Below are positions 17,049 through 27,382 of a DNA stretch of 64,000 bases, in pieces. The stretch spans positions 1 through 64,000 of the forward strand of contig CATPBJ010000087.1 in assembly GCA_955652395.1 (NCBI GenBank). The letters are read 5' to 3'. Below the pieces are notes generated by a model. It worked only from the letters and a program-made list of their open reading frames with translations. It was not told where the DNA came from and did not search any database. Position numbers and translations under genes: made by a program. This DNA is from an uncultured Terriglobales bacterium. GTDB lineage: Bacteria; Acidobacteriota; Terriglobia; Terriglobales; Acidobacteriaceae. How positions within the stretch are numbered: position 1 is the first letter of the stretch; every line of letters starts with the position of its first letter.

Positions 17049-18590
17049 TTACCGCAGCGCTTCCGCCACCTTCCCGCTGGCAATCAGGTCCGCAATCCTG
17101 GCGAAATCCTGATACATCACTCGGTCTTTCTCCATGGTCGCCGAGACTGACCGAATTGCCGCATGCGCCGCTTGTCCCCGCTTCGAAGTCTTGAGCGGCG
17201 CCAGAAAGTCCAGTGCCTGGGTTGCGGCCATGGCTTCAATCGCCATCGCGTTGCGTGTATTTTCCACAATGCGCTTAAGCTTCAGGGCCGCTGTCATTCC
17301 CATGGACACGTAGTCTTCCTTGTTGCCGGAAGTCGTAATCGAATCCACCGAGGCGGGATGCGCCAGCACTTTGTTTTCGCTGACCAGCGATGCGGCGCCC
17401 ACTTGCGCCATCATGAATCCTGAATTCAGCCCCGCGCCCGAAGCCAGAAATGGCGGCAGACCTTCACTCAGAGCCGGGTTTACCATGCGCTCCAACCTTC
17501 GTTCCGAGATGCCCGCCAGGGCGCTGAGGGCAATGCCCAAGAAGTCCAGGACAAAGGCCAGGGGCTGGCCGTGAAAATTTCCGCCGGAGATGACATCAGC
17601 CTCGCCATCTTTTGAGTTCTTGAGAAACACGAGAGGGTTGTCCACCGCCGAATTGACCTCAATCTCCATGACCTCGCGGCAATGGACCAAAGTGTCGCGC
17701 ACTGCGCCATGCACTTGTGGCATGCAGCGCAGAGAGTAGGCGTCCTGCACCCGGTCGCAGTCGAGATGCGATTCGCGTAGCCGGCTGCCTTCGAGCATCT
17801 TGCGCAGGTTCGCGGCGGTCCGGAGCTGACCAGGGTGCGGACGAGCCTGGTGAATGCGCTCGTCGAATGCCACATCTGTGCCCCGCAACGCGTCGAGCGA
17901 GAGCGCGCCGATCACGTCCGCGGTATCGGCCAGGATCTCGGCCGCGAGCAGCGCCAGGATTCCGACTCCCAGCATCGCCTGGGTGCCGTTGATCAGGGAG
18001 ACAGCTTCCTTGGCTTCGAGCACCAGCGGTTTGATTTGGGCACGCCGCATTGCATCCGCCGCGGGAATTCGCATGCCTTTCTCATCATCCTTAGAACCGA
18101 GGCACTCCCCTTCGCCAATCAGCGCTAGCGCCAGGTGCGCCAGTGGAGCGAGGTCGCCGCTGGCTCCAACGCTGCCTTGCGAGGGCACCATCGGGGTCAC
18201 GCCGCGATTCAGCATCTCGCAAATTGTGTCAATGACGGCCCCGCGCACACCGGAATGGCCCTTGGACAGTGAATTCACGCGCAGCAACATCATGGCTCGA
18301 GTTTCAGCGGCAGAGAGTGCCTCGCCCAATCCGCCGGCATGGGAGCGCACCAGGTTTACCTGAAGTTCTCGAATCTGGTCGCCGGCGATGCGGACGTCGG
18401 CCAGTTTGCCCACACCCGTGGTGATGGCGTAGGAAACTCGATTTTCCGCGACCAGAGTATCCACCACCGCACGGGCGCGGTCTACAGCCTCGCGAGCGTC
18501 GGGATCGAGCAGGACGGGCCGCCGCTCCACCGCCACTTCCCGGACCGCTTCGAGAGTGAGGTCGTTTCCGTTAATGTGCAAAGCTTTCAA
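17049..18590 (-). CDS. hutH: histidine ammonia-lyase
   Basis: GSVGASGDLAPLAHLAL (MIO ASG triad), GTQAMLG, VQDAYSLRCMPQVHG. Confidence 0.93.
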   Translation of the reverse strand: MKALHINGNDLTLEAVREVAVERRPVLLDPDAREAVDRARAVVDTLVAENRVSYAITTGVGKLADVRIAGDQIRELQVNLVRSHAGGLGEALSAAETRAMMLLRVNSLSKGHSGVRGAVIDTICEMLNRGVTPMVPSQGSVGASGDLAPLAHLALALIGEGECLGSKDDEKGMRIPAADAMRRAQIKPLVLEAKEAVSLINGTQAMLGVGILALLAAEILADTADVIGALSLDALRGTDVAFDERIHQARPHPGQLRTAANLRKMLEGSRLRESHLDCDRVQDAYSLRCMPQVHGAVRDTLVHCREVMEIEVNSAVDNPLVFLKNSKDGEADVISGGNFHGQPLAFVLDFLGIALSALAGISERRLERMVNPALSEGLPPFLASGAGLNSGFMMAQVGAASLVSENKVLAHPASVDSITTSGNKEDYVSMGMTAALKLKRIVENTRNAMAIEAMAATQALDFLAPLKTSKRGQAAHAAIRSVSATMEKDRVMYQDFARIADLIASGKVAEALR

Positions 18591-18630
18591 TGAATATTTC
18601 CGCTTTCCAGTTTCTGGTTTCTAAATGCGT

Positions 18631-19098
18631 TTACTTCCCTATCGCGCTCTTGAACGCCTTCAGATACTTTTCCGGCAGCGGCGCGGGCTTCATCTTTGAG
18701 TCGAGGATCATGTGCATGGTCTCGCCTTCTGCCAGCACTTCACTATCATTAGCGCGTAGCAACTCGTAGCCAAAATGAATCATGGACTCGCGGACGTTTC
18801 TCAGGTGCGTGCGGACAATGATCTCGTCGTCATAACGCGCGGGCGCCTTGTAGCGGCAGCGCGCATCCACCACCGGGATGAAGCATCCGTGGTCGCGCTC
18901 CAGGTCGCGATAAGAGAACCCGAGCTGCCGCATCAAGTCGACGCGACCGATTTCGAACCAGATGAAGTGATTGGCGTGATAGACCACTCCCATCTGATCG
19001 GTCTCAGCGTAGCGCACTCGCAGCCGGCTCTCCGACACCACGCCGTTGTGGTTGCTTCGTGGGCTCACTTGCTGGGCTTTCCCTCTCTGGGAGCTCAC
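18631..19098 (-). CDS. acyl-CoA thioesterase, 4HBT/YbgC-like
   Basis: RVRYAETDQMGVVYHANHFIWFEIGRVDLMRQLG. Confidence 0.88.
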   Translation of the reverse strand: MSSQRGKAQQVSPRSNHNGVVSESRLRVRYAETDQMGVVYHANHFIWFEIGRVDLMRQLGFSYRDLERDHGCFIPVVDARCRYKAPARYDDEIIVRTHLRNVRESMIHFGYELLRANDSEVLAEGETMHMILDSKMKPAPLPEKYLKAFKSAIGK

Positions 19099-19877
19099 TT
19101 GAGACTCCAGCGCGGTTTGCGTTTTTCGAGAAACGACGTGATGCCCTCGCGAAAGTCGGCGGTGGTGCGGATGCGGGCGTTATCCCCGACCGCCTCGGCG
19201 ATCTGACGGTCAAGCTGTCCCGCGATGAAGCCGTTGATCAGGCGTTTGGTCGCCCGCACCGACGATGGGCTACCCTCCATAAGCTGCAACGCCAGTTCAC
19301 GTGCTCGAGCTATCAGACGCGAGGGCTCGACAACTTCGTTGACCAGGCCAAAAGCATGAGCTTCGGCCGCATCAATCAACCGTCCGGTCAGCAGCAGGTC
19401 GCGGGCGATTTTGTGTCCCACCTGCCAGACCAGCATCGAGGAAACGATGGCGGGCACAAATCCGATCCGCACCTCGGTGTAGCCAAACTTGGCTTCCGGC
19501 ACAGCCAGAGTGAAATCGCACATGGTGGCAAATCCCGTGCCGCCGGCGATGGCAGCACCGTTCACGGCGGCAATGGTAGGCCGGGGAAAATCGTAGATGC
19601 GACGAAAGATGCGCGCCATGCGCGACGCGTCCTGCACATTCTCTGGGTGCGTCTTGCCCAGCAGTGCCTTCAACTCATCGAGGTCAATGCCCGCGCAAAA
19701 AGCTTTACCCGCGCCCGTCAATATGACGACCTGGGCCGGTGATCGCTCGATCTCATCAAAAGCGGTGAGCAGTTCTTCCACCAGCTGATGGCTGATCGCA
19801 TTGCGCTTCTCCGGCCGGTTGAGCGTAATGGTGGCGACGCCGGAATCGTACGCGAGGTGAATTGTCTTATATTCCAT
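19095..19877 (-). CDS. enoyl-CoA hydratase/isomerase
   Basis: MEYKTIHLAYDSGVATITLNRPEKRNAIS, GAGKAFCAGIDLDEL, AAVNGAAIAGGTGFATMCD. Confidence 0.92.
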   Translation of the reverse strand: MEYKTIHLAYDSGVATITLNRPEKRNAISHQLVEELLTAFDEIERSPAQVVILTGAGKAFCAGIDLDELKALLGKTHPENVQDASRMARIFRRIYDFPRPTIAAVNGAAIAGGTGFATMCDFTLAVPEAKFGYTEVRIGFVPAIVSSMLVWQVGHKIARDLLLTGRLIDAAEAHAFGLVNEVVEPSRLIARARELALQLMEGSPSSVRATKRLINGFIAGQLDRQIAEAVGDNARIRTTADFREGITSFLEKRKPRWSLK

Positions 19878-19888
19878 GTTGTCGCCAC

Positions 19889-20767
19889 TCAATCGGCAGC
19901 AGCAGACTCCGTGTATCGCGCGCCCAGCTCCCCTGTAATCCGCAGCAGCACATCCAGCGGCTTCAACGCAGGCAATTCCGCTTCTCGTTTTTGCAGGGCT
20001 TCCAGCACTTTTTCGGTCGCAATATTTCCCACTAAGGCGTCCTGCGCGAAGGGGCATCCGCCCAGTCCGCCTAACGCGGAGTCGAAGCGGCGGCAGCCCG
20101 CATCATACGCGGCCAGAATCTTCTCCGCAGCCTGGTCCGGACGGCTATGCAGATGCACACCAATCTCAAGATAGTCGTACTTCGAAGTCACCGCAGAAAA
20201 TAGTTCTCGAATCTGCGCCGGCCCGGCCAGTCCCACTGTGTCGGCCAGAGAAATAGTGCGCACGCCGAGGGATTCGAGGAGGTCCACAGCATCGATCACC
20301 TCGCCCACATTCCAGGGGTCGCCGTAAGGATTGCCAAACGCCATGGAGATGTAAACCGCGGTATCGAGGCCGGCGGGCTCGCCTTTGTTCTTGATCTTCT
20401 CCAGCTCGTCGATCGCTTCTTCCAGCGTCTGATGCTGGTTGTTACTCAGAAAAGTAGGCGAAACCGAATAGGGGAAACCCAGCGTCCGCACCGCCTCGGT
20501 GGCAATCGCCCGCTGAACCCCCTTTTCGTTCACCACGATCCCGATAATTTCAACATCATCGGGAGGATCAAGCTCCTTCAGCACTTCTTCGGAATCGGCC
20601 ATCTGCGGAACGGCTTTTGGCGAAACAAACGAAACCGCGTCGATGTGCTTGAATCCCACACTGATCAGCGCCTTCAAATAGTCGGTCTTGAGGTAGGACG
20701 GAATCTGCCCTTTCAGCCCCTGCCAGGCATCGCGCGGACACTCGACGAGTTTTACGGAAGCAGTCAT
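19889..20767 (-). CDS. hydroxymethylglutaryl-CoA lyase
   Basis: VECPRDAWQGLKGQIPSYLKTDYLKALISVGFKHIDAVSFVSPKAVPQMAD; GVHLHSRPDQAAEKILAAYDAGCRRFDSALGGLGGCPFA (HMGL signature). Confidence 0.88.
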   Translation of the reverse strand: MTASVKLVECPRDAWQGLKGQIPSYLKTDYLKALISVGFKHIDAVSFVSPKAVPQMADSEEVLKELDPPDDVEIIGIVVNEKGVQRAIATEAVRTLGFPYSVSPTFLSNNQHQTLEEAIDELEKIKNKGEPAGLDTAVYISMAFGNPYGDPWNVGEVIDAVDLLESLGVRTISLADTVGLAGPAQIRELFSAVTSKYDYLEIGVHLHSRPDQAAEKILAAYDAGCRRFDSALGGLGGCPFAQDALVGNIATEKVLEALQKREAELPALKPLDVLLRITGELGARYTESAAAD

Positions 20768-21090
20768 TCTCAACTTGTCGCCGAAAATCAAGGCGGATTG
20801 TTGCAAATCACTTGTGATGGCGAATGTCAATCATGAGCGAAATTACCGCAGCGATGAAGCAACCGAAACCAACAAACACGAAAAGGTACGATCAGGGGCC
20901 CGGGTCAACCCACGCCCCAAGATATCCGTTCTCTTTTGCCTCGCGAATCACGGCTGCCTCATGCAACCGCGTGATCACAATCGACGTGGGTGCCAGGCCG
21001 ACGAGTGCAATCAGAATCCTAGTTCGTCTACTCCGCAATGCTGGCCGCTCCAACCCCATCGTTGATCGGCGAGAATGAGTGTCAGCGTAA

Positions 21091-22791
21091 TCATGTTTGC
21101 AACACTCCGACTTTAAACTCGGGCACGTCCGGATTGAGCGCGGCGGCTTCGAGCGCTTGCGTGATCGCGTCCCGCGTCTCGACTGGGTCGATGATCTTGT
21201 CGATCCACAACCGGGCTGCGCCGTAACGGGGATCGGTCTGCTCGTCGTAGGTTTTCTTTACTGACTCGAACAGTTCCTTACGCTCTTCCTCGCTTAACTT
21301 CTTTCCGCTGCGTTCGAGTTGCTTGATCTTGATTTCGACCAGCGTTCCGGCCGCAGAGTCGCCGCTCATGACGGCGTAGCGCGCGGTGGGCCAGGAAAAC
21401 ACGAAACGCGGATCGTAGGCTTTGCCGCACATGGCATAGTGTCCGGCGCCGAACGAGCCTCCGACGATCACCGTAATCTTGGGGACGACTGAGTTGGACA
21501 CCGCATTCACCAGCTTGGCTCCCGCCTTGATGATGCCGCTCCACTCCGCATCGCGCCCCACCATGAATCCGTTTACGTCGTGAAAGAAGACCAGCGGAAT
21601 CAGGTTCTGGTTGCAGTCCATGATGAAGCGGGCGGTCTTTTCCGCTGACTCGGTATAGATCACGCCGCCGAATTCGATCCGCCTGCGGCCTTGGTGATCA
21701 GTCTGCTGTGCATGCAGCTTCTGGTTGGCCACAATCCCCACCGCAAAGCCGCCGATGCGGGCGTAGCCGCAGATGATGGTCTTGCCGTATTCAGCTTTGT
21801 ATTCGTCGAAACGGCTGCCGTCCACGATGCGGGCGAGGATTTCCTTCGTGTCATAGGGACGCGCCGGCGAAGAATCGTAGATGCCGTAGATTTCCTCCGC
21901 CGCCAGCGCGGGCGGTTGCGGCTTCCGGCGGTCCCAGGGAGACTGCCGGCGGTATCCCCACTTCTCGATAATGGCGCGGATGCGCGTGAGGCAAGCTTCG
22001 TCGTTGGGCTCGCGAAAATCCACGGTGCCGCTGATGGCCGAATGCATGGCGGCGCCACCCAATTCGTCGGCGGAAATCTTCTGGCCGATGGCGGCCTGCA
22101 CCAGCGCGGGTCCGGCAAGAAAGAGTCCGCTGCCGTCGGTCATGAGCACGTGATCGCACATCACCGGCAGGTAACCGCCACCCGCGACGCACATGCCCAT
22201 GATGGCAGCGATCTGCGAGATTCCCATGGCGGACATCACTGCGTTGTTGCGGAACACACGGCCGAAATCGTCGGTGTCCGGGAAGACGTCTTCTTGCAGC
22301 GGCAGGAAGACTCCTGCGGAATCCACCAGATAAATCGTGGGCACACGGTTTTCAATCGACATGTTCTGGGCGCGAATCACCTTCTTCGCGGTCATGGGAA
22401 AGAACGCTCCCGCCTTGACTGTAGCGTCGTTGGCGATGATCATCACTAGCCGGGTTTGAATGCGGGCGAGTCCCGTGATGACCCCAGCCGCTGCTGCGCC
22501 ACCCCACTCTTCATACATGCCGTGGGCCGCGTAGGCGCCCAATTCGAAAAATGTTCCGGGATCGACCAGCAGATTGATGCGCTCGCGCGCCGTGAGCCGT
22601 CCCTTGTTGTGCTGGCTTTCAATCGCTTTGGGCCCGCCGCCCTCGCGGATTCTCTCCTCTTCGTTGCGCATCTGCGAAACCAGGTCGGCCAGAAAACGCA
22701 TGTTGGCTTCAAATCGTGCCGAAGTGGGATCGATGTGCGACTCGAGAACGGCGGAGTTCGAGGGCGTTCCGAGATCAATGCGTTCGTTCAT
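21091..22791 (-). CDS. acyl-CoA carboxylase beta (carboxyltransferase) subunit
   Basis: KGRLTARERINLLVDPGTFFELGAYAAHG, GMCVAGGGYLPVMCDHVLM, GGSFGAGHYAMCGKAYDPRF. Confidence 0.93.
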   Translation of the reverse strand: MNERIDLGTPSNSAVLESHIDPTSARFEANMRFLADLVSQMRNEEERIREGGGPKAIESQHNKGRLTARERINLLVDPGTFFELGAYAAHGMYEEWGGAAAAGVITGLARIQTRLVMIIANDATVKAGAFFPMTAKKVIRAQNMSIENRVPTIYLVDSAGVFLPLQEDVFPDTDDFGRVFRNNAVMSAMGISQIAAIMGMCVAGGGYLPVMCDHVLMTDGSGLFLAGPALVQAAIGQKISADELGGAAMHSAISGTVDFREPNDEACLTRIRAIIEKWGYRRQSPWDRRKPQPPALAAEEIYGIYDSSPARPYDTKEILARIVDGSRFDEYKAEYGKTIICGYARIGGFAVGIVANQKLHAQQTDHQGRRRIEFGGVIYTESAEKTARFIMDCNQNLIPLVFFHDVNGFMVGRDAEWSGIIKAGAKLVNAVSNSVVPKITVIVGGSFGAGHYAMCGKAYDPRFVFSWPTARYAVMSGDSAAGTLVEIKIKQLERSGKKLSEEERKELFESVKKTYDEQTDPRYGAARLWIDKIIDPVETRDAITQALEAAALNPDVPEFKVGVLQT

Positions 22792-22945
22792 GAGTGGAGA
22801 AGATGGAAACAAGTTACGGTATAACAGCGGAGCAGGACGGCGCAAACGGCGATTTTCGCCCCTGAGGGGCGTAGCCACGAAATTTCAGATTGAAGATTCT
22901 CGATTTCAGATTTGAGAACCACAGCGTAGCATTACGCAACTCTGC

Positions 22946-23682
22946 CTAACTGCTCTTCTCCAACCATCGTTCAAGACGGCATCCGTCTTCTTCCAGCAGG
23001 AAGCTGCCGGTTCCAAAACATTCGCCAAAAATGCGATGCGACTCGGGATCGCGTGCGGCTCGAGGAATCCATTTCTTCCCCACTTGGTATTGGCTGGCGG
23101 TGAACCATTTCTGCGGCAGGATCTCGACTAGCCCGGCGTTCGGGTAGACGACGTAGAGCGCGAAGGCAGGGTCGTCCGGGCCTTTGGCGGGATAGCTGGT
23201 TGGGATAATCAGTTCGTCCACCATCTGCAATTCGGGCGGCACTTCAATCTTGTGCATCCCCGCTGCGAGGCCGAGTGATACTTCAAATTCGGCCAGAGGC
23301 TCCGTAGCTGAGTAAATGCGCTCGGCCGACGGTTTGAACCAGCCTGCAATTTCGGCCAGATCGAAAGCTTTAAGTTGGTCGGGATCGAAACAGGTGATGC
23401 GAATACTGCGGCCTTCCGGGCACCAGATTCCCAGGTGAGCTGGCGAAACGAAAAACGGACGGCAATACGTATTCAGCGCGAGGCGCGGCTTCTCTGGTTC
23501 CTGCTCTAGGCCCATCGAGACCAGATAGCCGAGCGGCCCCTCGCTGCCGTGATGGATCCAGGTGAAACGCTGTCCGGAAACGGAATTGAACGCAGGAAAA
23601 GTCTTCCAGTACCAGGGCGTCGGGCCGACCGTGTGCCGCAGAATATCTTTCAAACGGGGAGTGCTGATCTGGGCCATCAATC

Positions 23683-23686
<4 letters not shown>
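22946..23686 (-). CDS. hypothetical protein in the acyl-CoA catabolism block
   Basis: 246 aa ORF, 4-bp overlap with the upstream mutase gene. Confidence 0.7.
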
Positions 23687-24102
<416 letters not shown>

Positions 24103-24242
24103 CGACCTCCATTTAACCACAGCGGGCGCGGAGGCGCACCGTTCCAGGGAATTGCAGATTCTAGATTGCAGACTTTAGATTGCAGATCTCAGTTTTCAAG
24201 CCTCAGATCTCAGTTTTGGCACGGCGTCGGAAAATGCCATCT

Positions 24243-24842
24243 TTACATCGTCTTTATATCCAGGCTCCTCCACAGATACCAGCAGGCCACCGACCGATAC
24301 GGTTCCCATGACTTTGCAATCTTCGCCATCACCTCGGGTTTGGGCATCTTGCGCTTCGCGTAGTGTTTCTTGATGGCCATCTGGATGCCGTAGTCCCCGG
24401 TGGGCAGCACATTGGGACGGCGCAGGGTGAACATCAGAAACATGTGTGCCGTCCACACGCCCACACCTTTGACTTGGGTCAGATGCTTGATAACTTCATT
24501 ATCGGTCATCTCGGGCAGACGCGTGAAGTCCAGTTCCCCCCGCGCCGCGCGCCCGGCCATGTCTTTCAAATAGGACGATTTCTGCTTGGATAGTCCCACC
24601 GAACGCAACTGGGCGTCGGTCAGTCTGAGGATGCCTTCTGGCGTTAGGGGTTCTCCGGCCAGTGCGGCGAAACGCTTGAAGATGGTCACAGCAGCTTTGC
24701 CATTTAATTGCTGATAGACAATAGCCTCCGCCAGGCTGTGAAATTCCGGCGGGCCGAACTCCATGCGGCAAGGGCCGACGCTCTCGATAATGGCGGAGAG
24801 TATAGGATCGGATTTCTTCAGGTAATTGATCGCTTTGCGCAT
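24243..24842 (-). CDS. DNA-3-methyladenine glycosylase II family (HhH-GPD)
   Basis: SLAEAIVYQQLNGKAA, LTQVKGVGVWTAHMFLMFTLRRPNVLPTGDYGIQ. Confidence 0.88.
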   Translation of the reverse strand: MRKAINYLKKSDPILSAIIESVGPCRMEFGPPEFHSLAEAIVYQQLNGKAAVTIFKRFAALAGEPLTPEGILRLTDAQLRSVGLSKQKSSYLKDMAGRAARGELDFTRLPEMTDNEVIKHLTQVKGVGVWTAHMFLMFTLRRPNVLPTGDYGIQMAIKKHYAKRKMPKPEVMAKIAKSWEPYRSVACWYLWRSLDIKTM

Positions 24843-25005
24843 GCCAATATTTGGACGCCGATCGGGTTTGAAGGATAGCCGGCCAGGGCGAATCTTTGTA
24901 TTCCGTCGGGAAAGCTTTGCGGCCTTCGTGATCAAAAGATCTTAACCGCAAGGCTCGCCAACAATTTCGCAAAGGACGCAAAGTTTTACAGGCCGTTGGC
25001 GAGAA

Positions 25006-25945
25006 CTACGAAAGATACTGCACGGTTTGCCGGATCAAGTCTGCTGTCCCCCGGTAGGGATCGCCGGCATCGTCCCACTCCATGGAACAGTAGCCTCTGT
25101 AGTCGTGCTGCTTCATGAGACCGAAGGTCTTGGCCATATCCACCTGCACTGTGACTCCCCTACTGTTGGTTTCGGAAGACTTCACGTGTGCAATGCAGTA
25201 TGCCTTGCCGAACATGGCGTCGATGCCACGGTAGGCATAATCCGGATCTTTGGCGGCGAGGGTATTGCCGAAATCAGGCAACGTATGAAGCCACGGACTG
25301 TTCACTTTTTCGACCAATCCAACCAGAAAAAACGGGTCCTCGCTGAGTGAGTTGTCGTTTTCCAGGGTGACGACAATCCCCTTCGTCGAGGCATACTCAG
25401 CAATTTGCGCCAGGCTCTTGGCCGCGCGATCTAGGTCCGGCTTGGAGTCCTTCGCCGGAGGAAGACTGGTGCGAATACTCGGCGAGCCGAGGGTTACGGC
25501 GTGATCCACCCACTGCTTGCTGAAGGCGATAGCCTGCTCGCGCTCGGAACTATGCGCCGCGTAGGGGCTGTACTCGCCATCCACCGCAATGTTCACGACC
25601 GAGGCTTTCGCCTTTTCCACGGCCCCGCGAAACTGCTTGAGATATTTCGGATCCGTGGAAGGAAAATGTCCGGTCCAGGGTTCGATATTGTTGATCTGGA
25701 ATTTCTCGATGACATGGGCTGCGAAGTCTTTCAGGTCCATGGGCTTCGCAGCTTTGCTGTCCTCGCCAGCGATAAATTCCCGGAAAGAGTACGAGGCGAT
25801 AGCAATTCGTTCCCGCGGCGGCGAAGGAAACTTTAGATTGGGCGCAGAACTGGCATGGGCCGAAGCCGGGTCCAGCCACACTGCGACTGCTGTGGCCGCA
25901 CACTGCTGCAGAAAGCGTCTTCGAGAAGTTGTCAAGCACAACAGT
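25006..25945 (-). CDS. sugar phosphate isomerase/epimerase family protein with twin-Arg-like signal
   Basis: TTSRRRFLQQCAATAVAVW signal; TIM-barrel-like sequence; start codon uncertain (ORF open to 26052). Confidence 0.75.
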
Positions 25946-26054
25946 GTAACAGAGCGGATGGCGGGCCTGGATTCTCCGCCAACGTTTGTGTTTAACTCGA
26001 TAAGCTTCAAGAACGCAGAGGAGCATCCACTCTTCCAGTTCCCAAAAGGCACTG

Positions 26055-26618
26055 ATGATCACCGTAGTTTCCGGCCTGCCCCGTTCGGGCACTTCGCTCA
26101 TGATGCAGATGCTGGGCGCGGGCGGCATGCCCATTCTCTCCGACGGCGAACGCCGGGCTGACGTGGACAACCCGCGAGGCTATCTGGAGTGGGAGCGCAT
26201 CAAGCAACTGCCCAAAGATCCTGCCTCCATTGCCGAAGCGGAGGGCAAGGCGGTGAAAGTGATCTCCCAGCTTCTGCTCTCGCTTCCTCCGCAGCATGAA
26301 TACCGTGTCATCTTCATGCAGCGGCCTTTGCCCGAAGTGATGGCGTCACAGGACGAGATGCTGAGGCGGCGCGGGAATTTTGATCCGGGCGAAGACCATT
26401 CCGTGGTGGCGAGGGCGTTTCAGGACCACCTGTCCGACGTCTACGCCTGGCTCCATGGCAAAGCCCATGTGCGGGTGAGTCGAGTGCAGTACCATGCCGT
26501 CTTGCGCGCGCCTAAAGAGACGGCAGAGACAGTTGCGAGGTTCTTGGAAGTCCCGCTGGACGTGGAAGCCATGGTGCGGCAGGTGGACGGGAGCTTGTAC
26601 CGGCAGCGCCGCAAGTAG
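26055..26618 (+). CDS. sulfotransferase-like P-loop protein
   Basis: MITVVSGLPRSGTSLMMQMLGAGGMPILSDGERRAD. Confidence 0.75.
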   Translation: MITVVSGLPRSGTSLMMQMLGAGGMPILSDGERRADVDNPRGYLEWERIKQLPKDPASIAEAEGKAVKVISQLLLSLPPQHEYRVIFMQRPLPEVMASQDEMLRRRGNFDPGEDHSVVARAFQDHLSDVYAWLHGKAHVRVSRVQYHAVLRAPKETAETVARFLEVPLDVEAMVRQVDGSLYRQRRK

Positions 26619-26621
26619 GCT

Positions 26622-26645
26622 TGTGTGGCTGCGGGCGACCCGCCC
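26622..26645 (+). repeat. left terminal inverted repeat of the ORF6N cassette
   Basis: TGTGTGGCTGCGGGCGACCCGCCC, inverted partner at 27338-27360. Confidence 0.5.
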
Positions 26646-26660
26646 ACGATCGGCCAGGAA

Positions 26661-27201
26661 TCAGCCTTTACCAGGTGGCAACTGAAAGCCGATCTTACGC
26701 TTCGAGGGTCCCTCGGGAACCATCAGTTCTTTGATGGCTTCCATGATGTCCTGAATCGCGGAGTCGTGGGTTTCCAGACGGCGATCCAGCTCGTTTATCT
26801 TGGCCGCGAGCTGGCGGTTCTTCGCCAGCATCTCGCGCATGCGCACGAAGGCGCGGACGACGAATACACTCATCTCGATCGCCCGCTTGGAGTTGAGCAC
26901 AGTCGCAGCCATAATCGCGCCGTGCTCAGTGAAGGCGTAGGGTGGGTAGCGGCGCCCGCCGCGTCCTTTCTTTGAGATCACAATTTGTGATCTCAAAGCT
27001 TCGTCCTCCTTGACCGTAAGATGGAACATGAAATCTACCGGAAACCGTTCTTGGTTGCGCTTAACCTGCTGATTCACTCAACTGTCTGACGGGGACGCCA
27101 TAGAGCTCGGCGAGGTCGCGATCCAGGATGACCCTCTGGTGGCGGAGGATCAAGATCCGTGATTCAACGGGCACGGCGAGCGGTACCGGGCTCTTTGGCA
27201 T
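26661..27201 (-). pseudogene. ORF6N-domain protein (Bro/KilA-N-type family) with 4-nt insertion frameshift
   Basis: MPKSPVPLAVPVESRILILRHQRVILDRDLAELYGVPVRQL / (extra GTGA at ~27074-27081) / NQQVKRNQERFPVDFMFHLTVKEDEALRSQIVISKKGRGGRRYPPYAFTEHGAIMAATVLNS. Confidence 0.85.
26970..26998. repeat. palindrome 1 (inside ORF6N CDS): CTTTGAGATCACA-ATT-TGTGATCTCAAAG
   Basis: 13-bp perfect arms, 3-nt centre, read directly. Confidence 0.9.
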
Positions 27202-27229
27202 GAAGCGCGGAAAGAGTTCGATCCTCTCT

Positions 27230-27254
27230 TTGAGGTTGCAATTTGCAACCTCAA
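27230..27254. promoter_or_regulatory. palindrome 2 upstream of ORF6N: TTGAGGTTGCA-ATT-TGCAACCTCAA
   Basis: 11-bp perfect arms, 3-nt centre; 29 bp upstream of the ATG on the minus strand. Confidence 0.8.
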
Positions 27255-27270
27255 GATTTGGATGCTGTAC

Positions 27271-27301
27271 GGTTTGAGGTCACAATTTGTGATCTCAAAC
27301 C
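27271..27301. promoter_or_regulatory. palindrome 3 upstream of ORF6N: GGTTTGAGGTCACA-ATT-TGTGATCTCAAACC
   Basis: 14-bp arms with one mismatch, same core as palindrome 1. Confidence 0.8.
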
Positions 27302-27337
27302 ATCATCCGTTCCGCAAGCTGCCGAGTCGGCGCAACC

Positions 27338-27360
27338 GGGGCGAGGGCCCGCCCCACACA
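27338..27360 (-). repeat. right terminal inverted repeat of the ORF6N cassette
   Basis: GGGCGAGGGCCCGCCCCACACA (reverse complement TGTGTGGGGCGGGCCCTCGCCC). Confidence 0.5.
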
Positions 27361-27382
27361 GTTAAATTACCCACAGAACCAA

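Noticed and set aside
26970-27301. CRISPR-like repeat array at the ORF6N locus
   Set aside because: Only three copies, unequal spacing, one inside a coding sequence, each individually palindromic; no cas genes.
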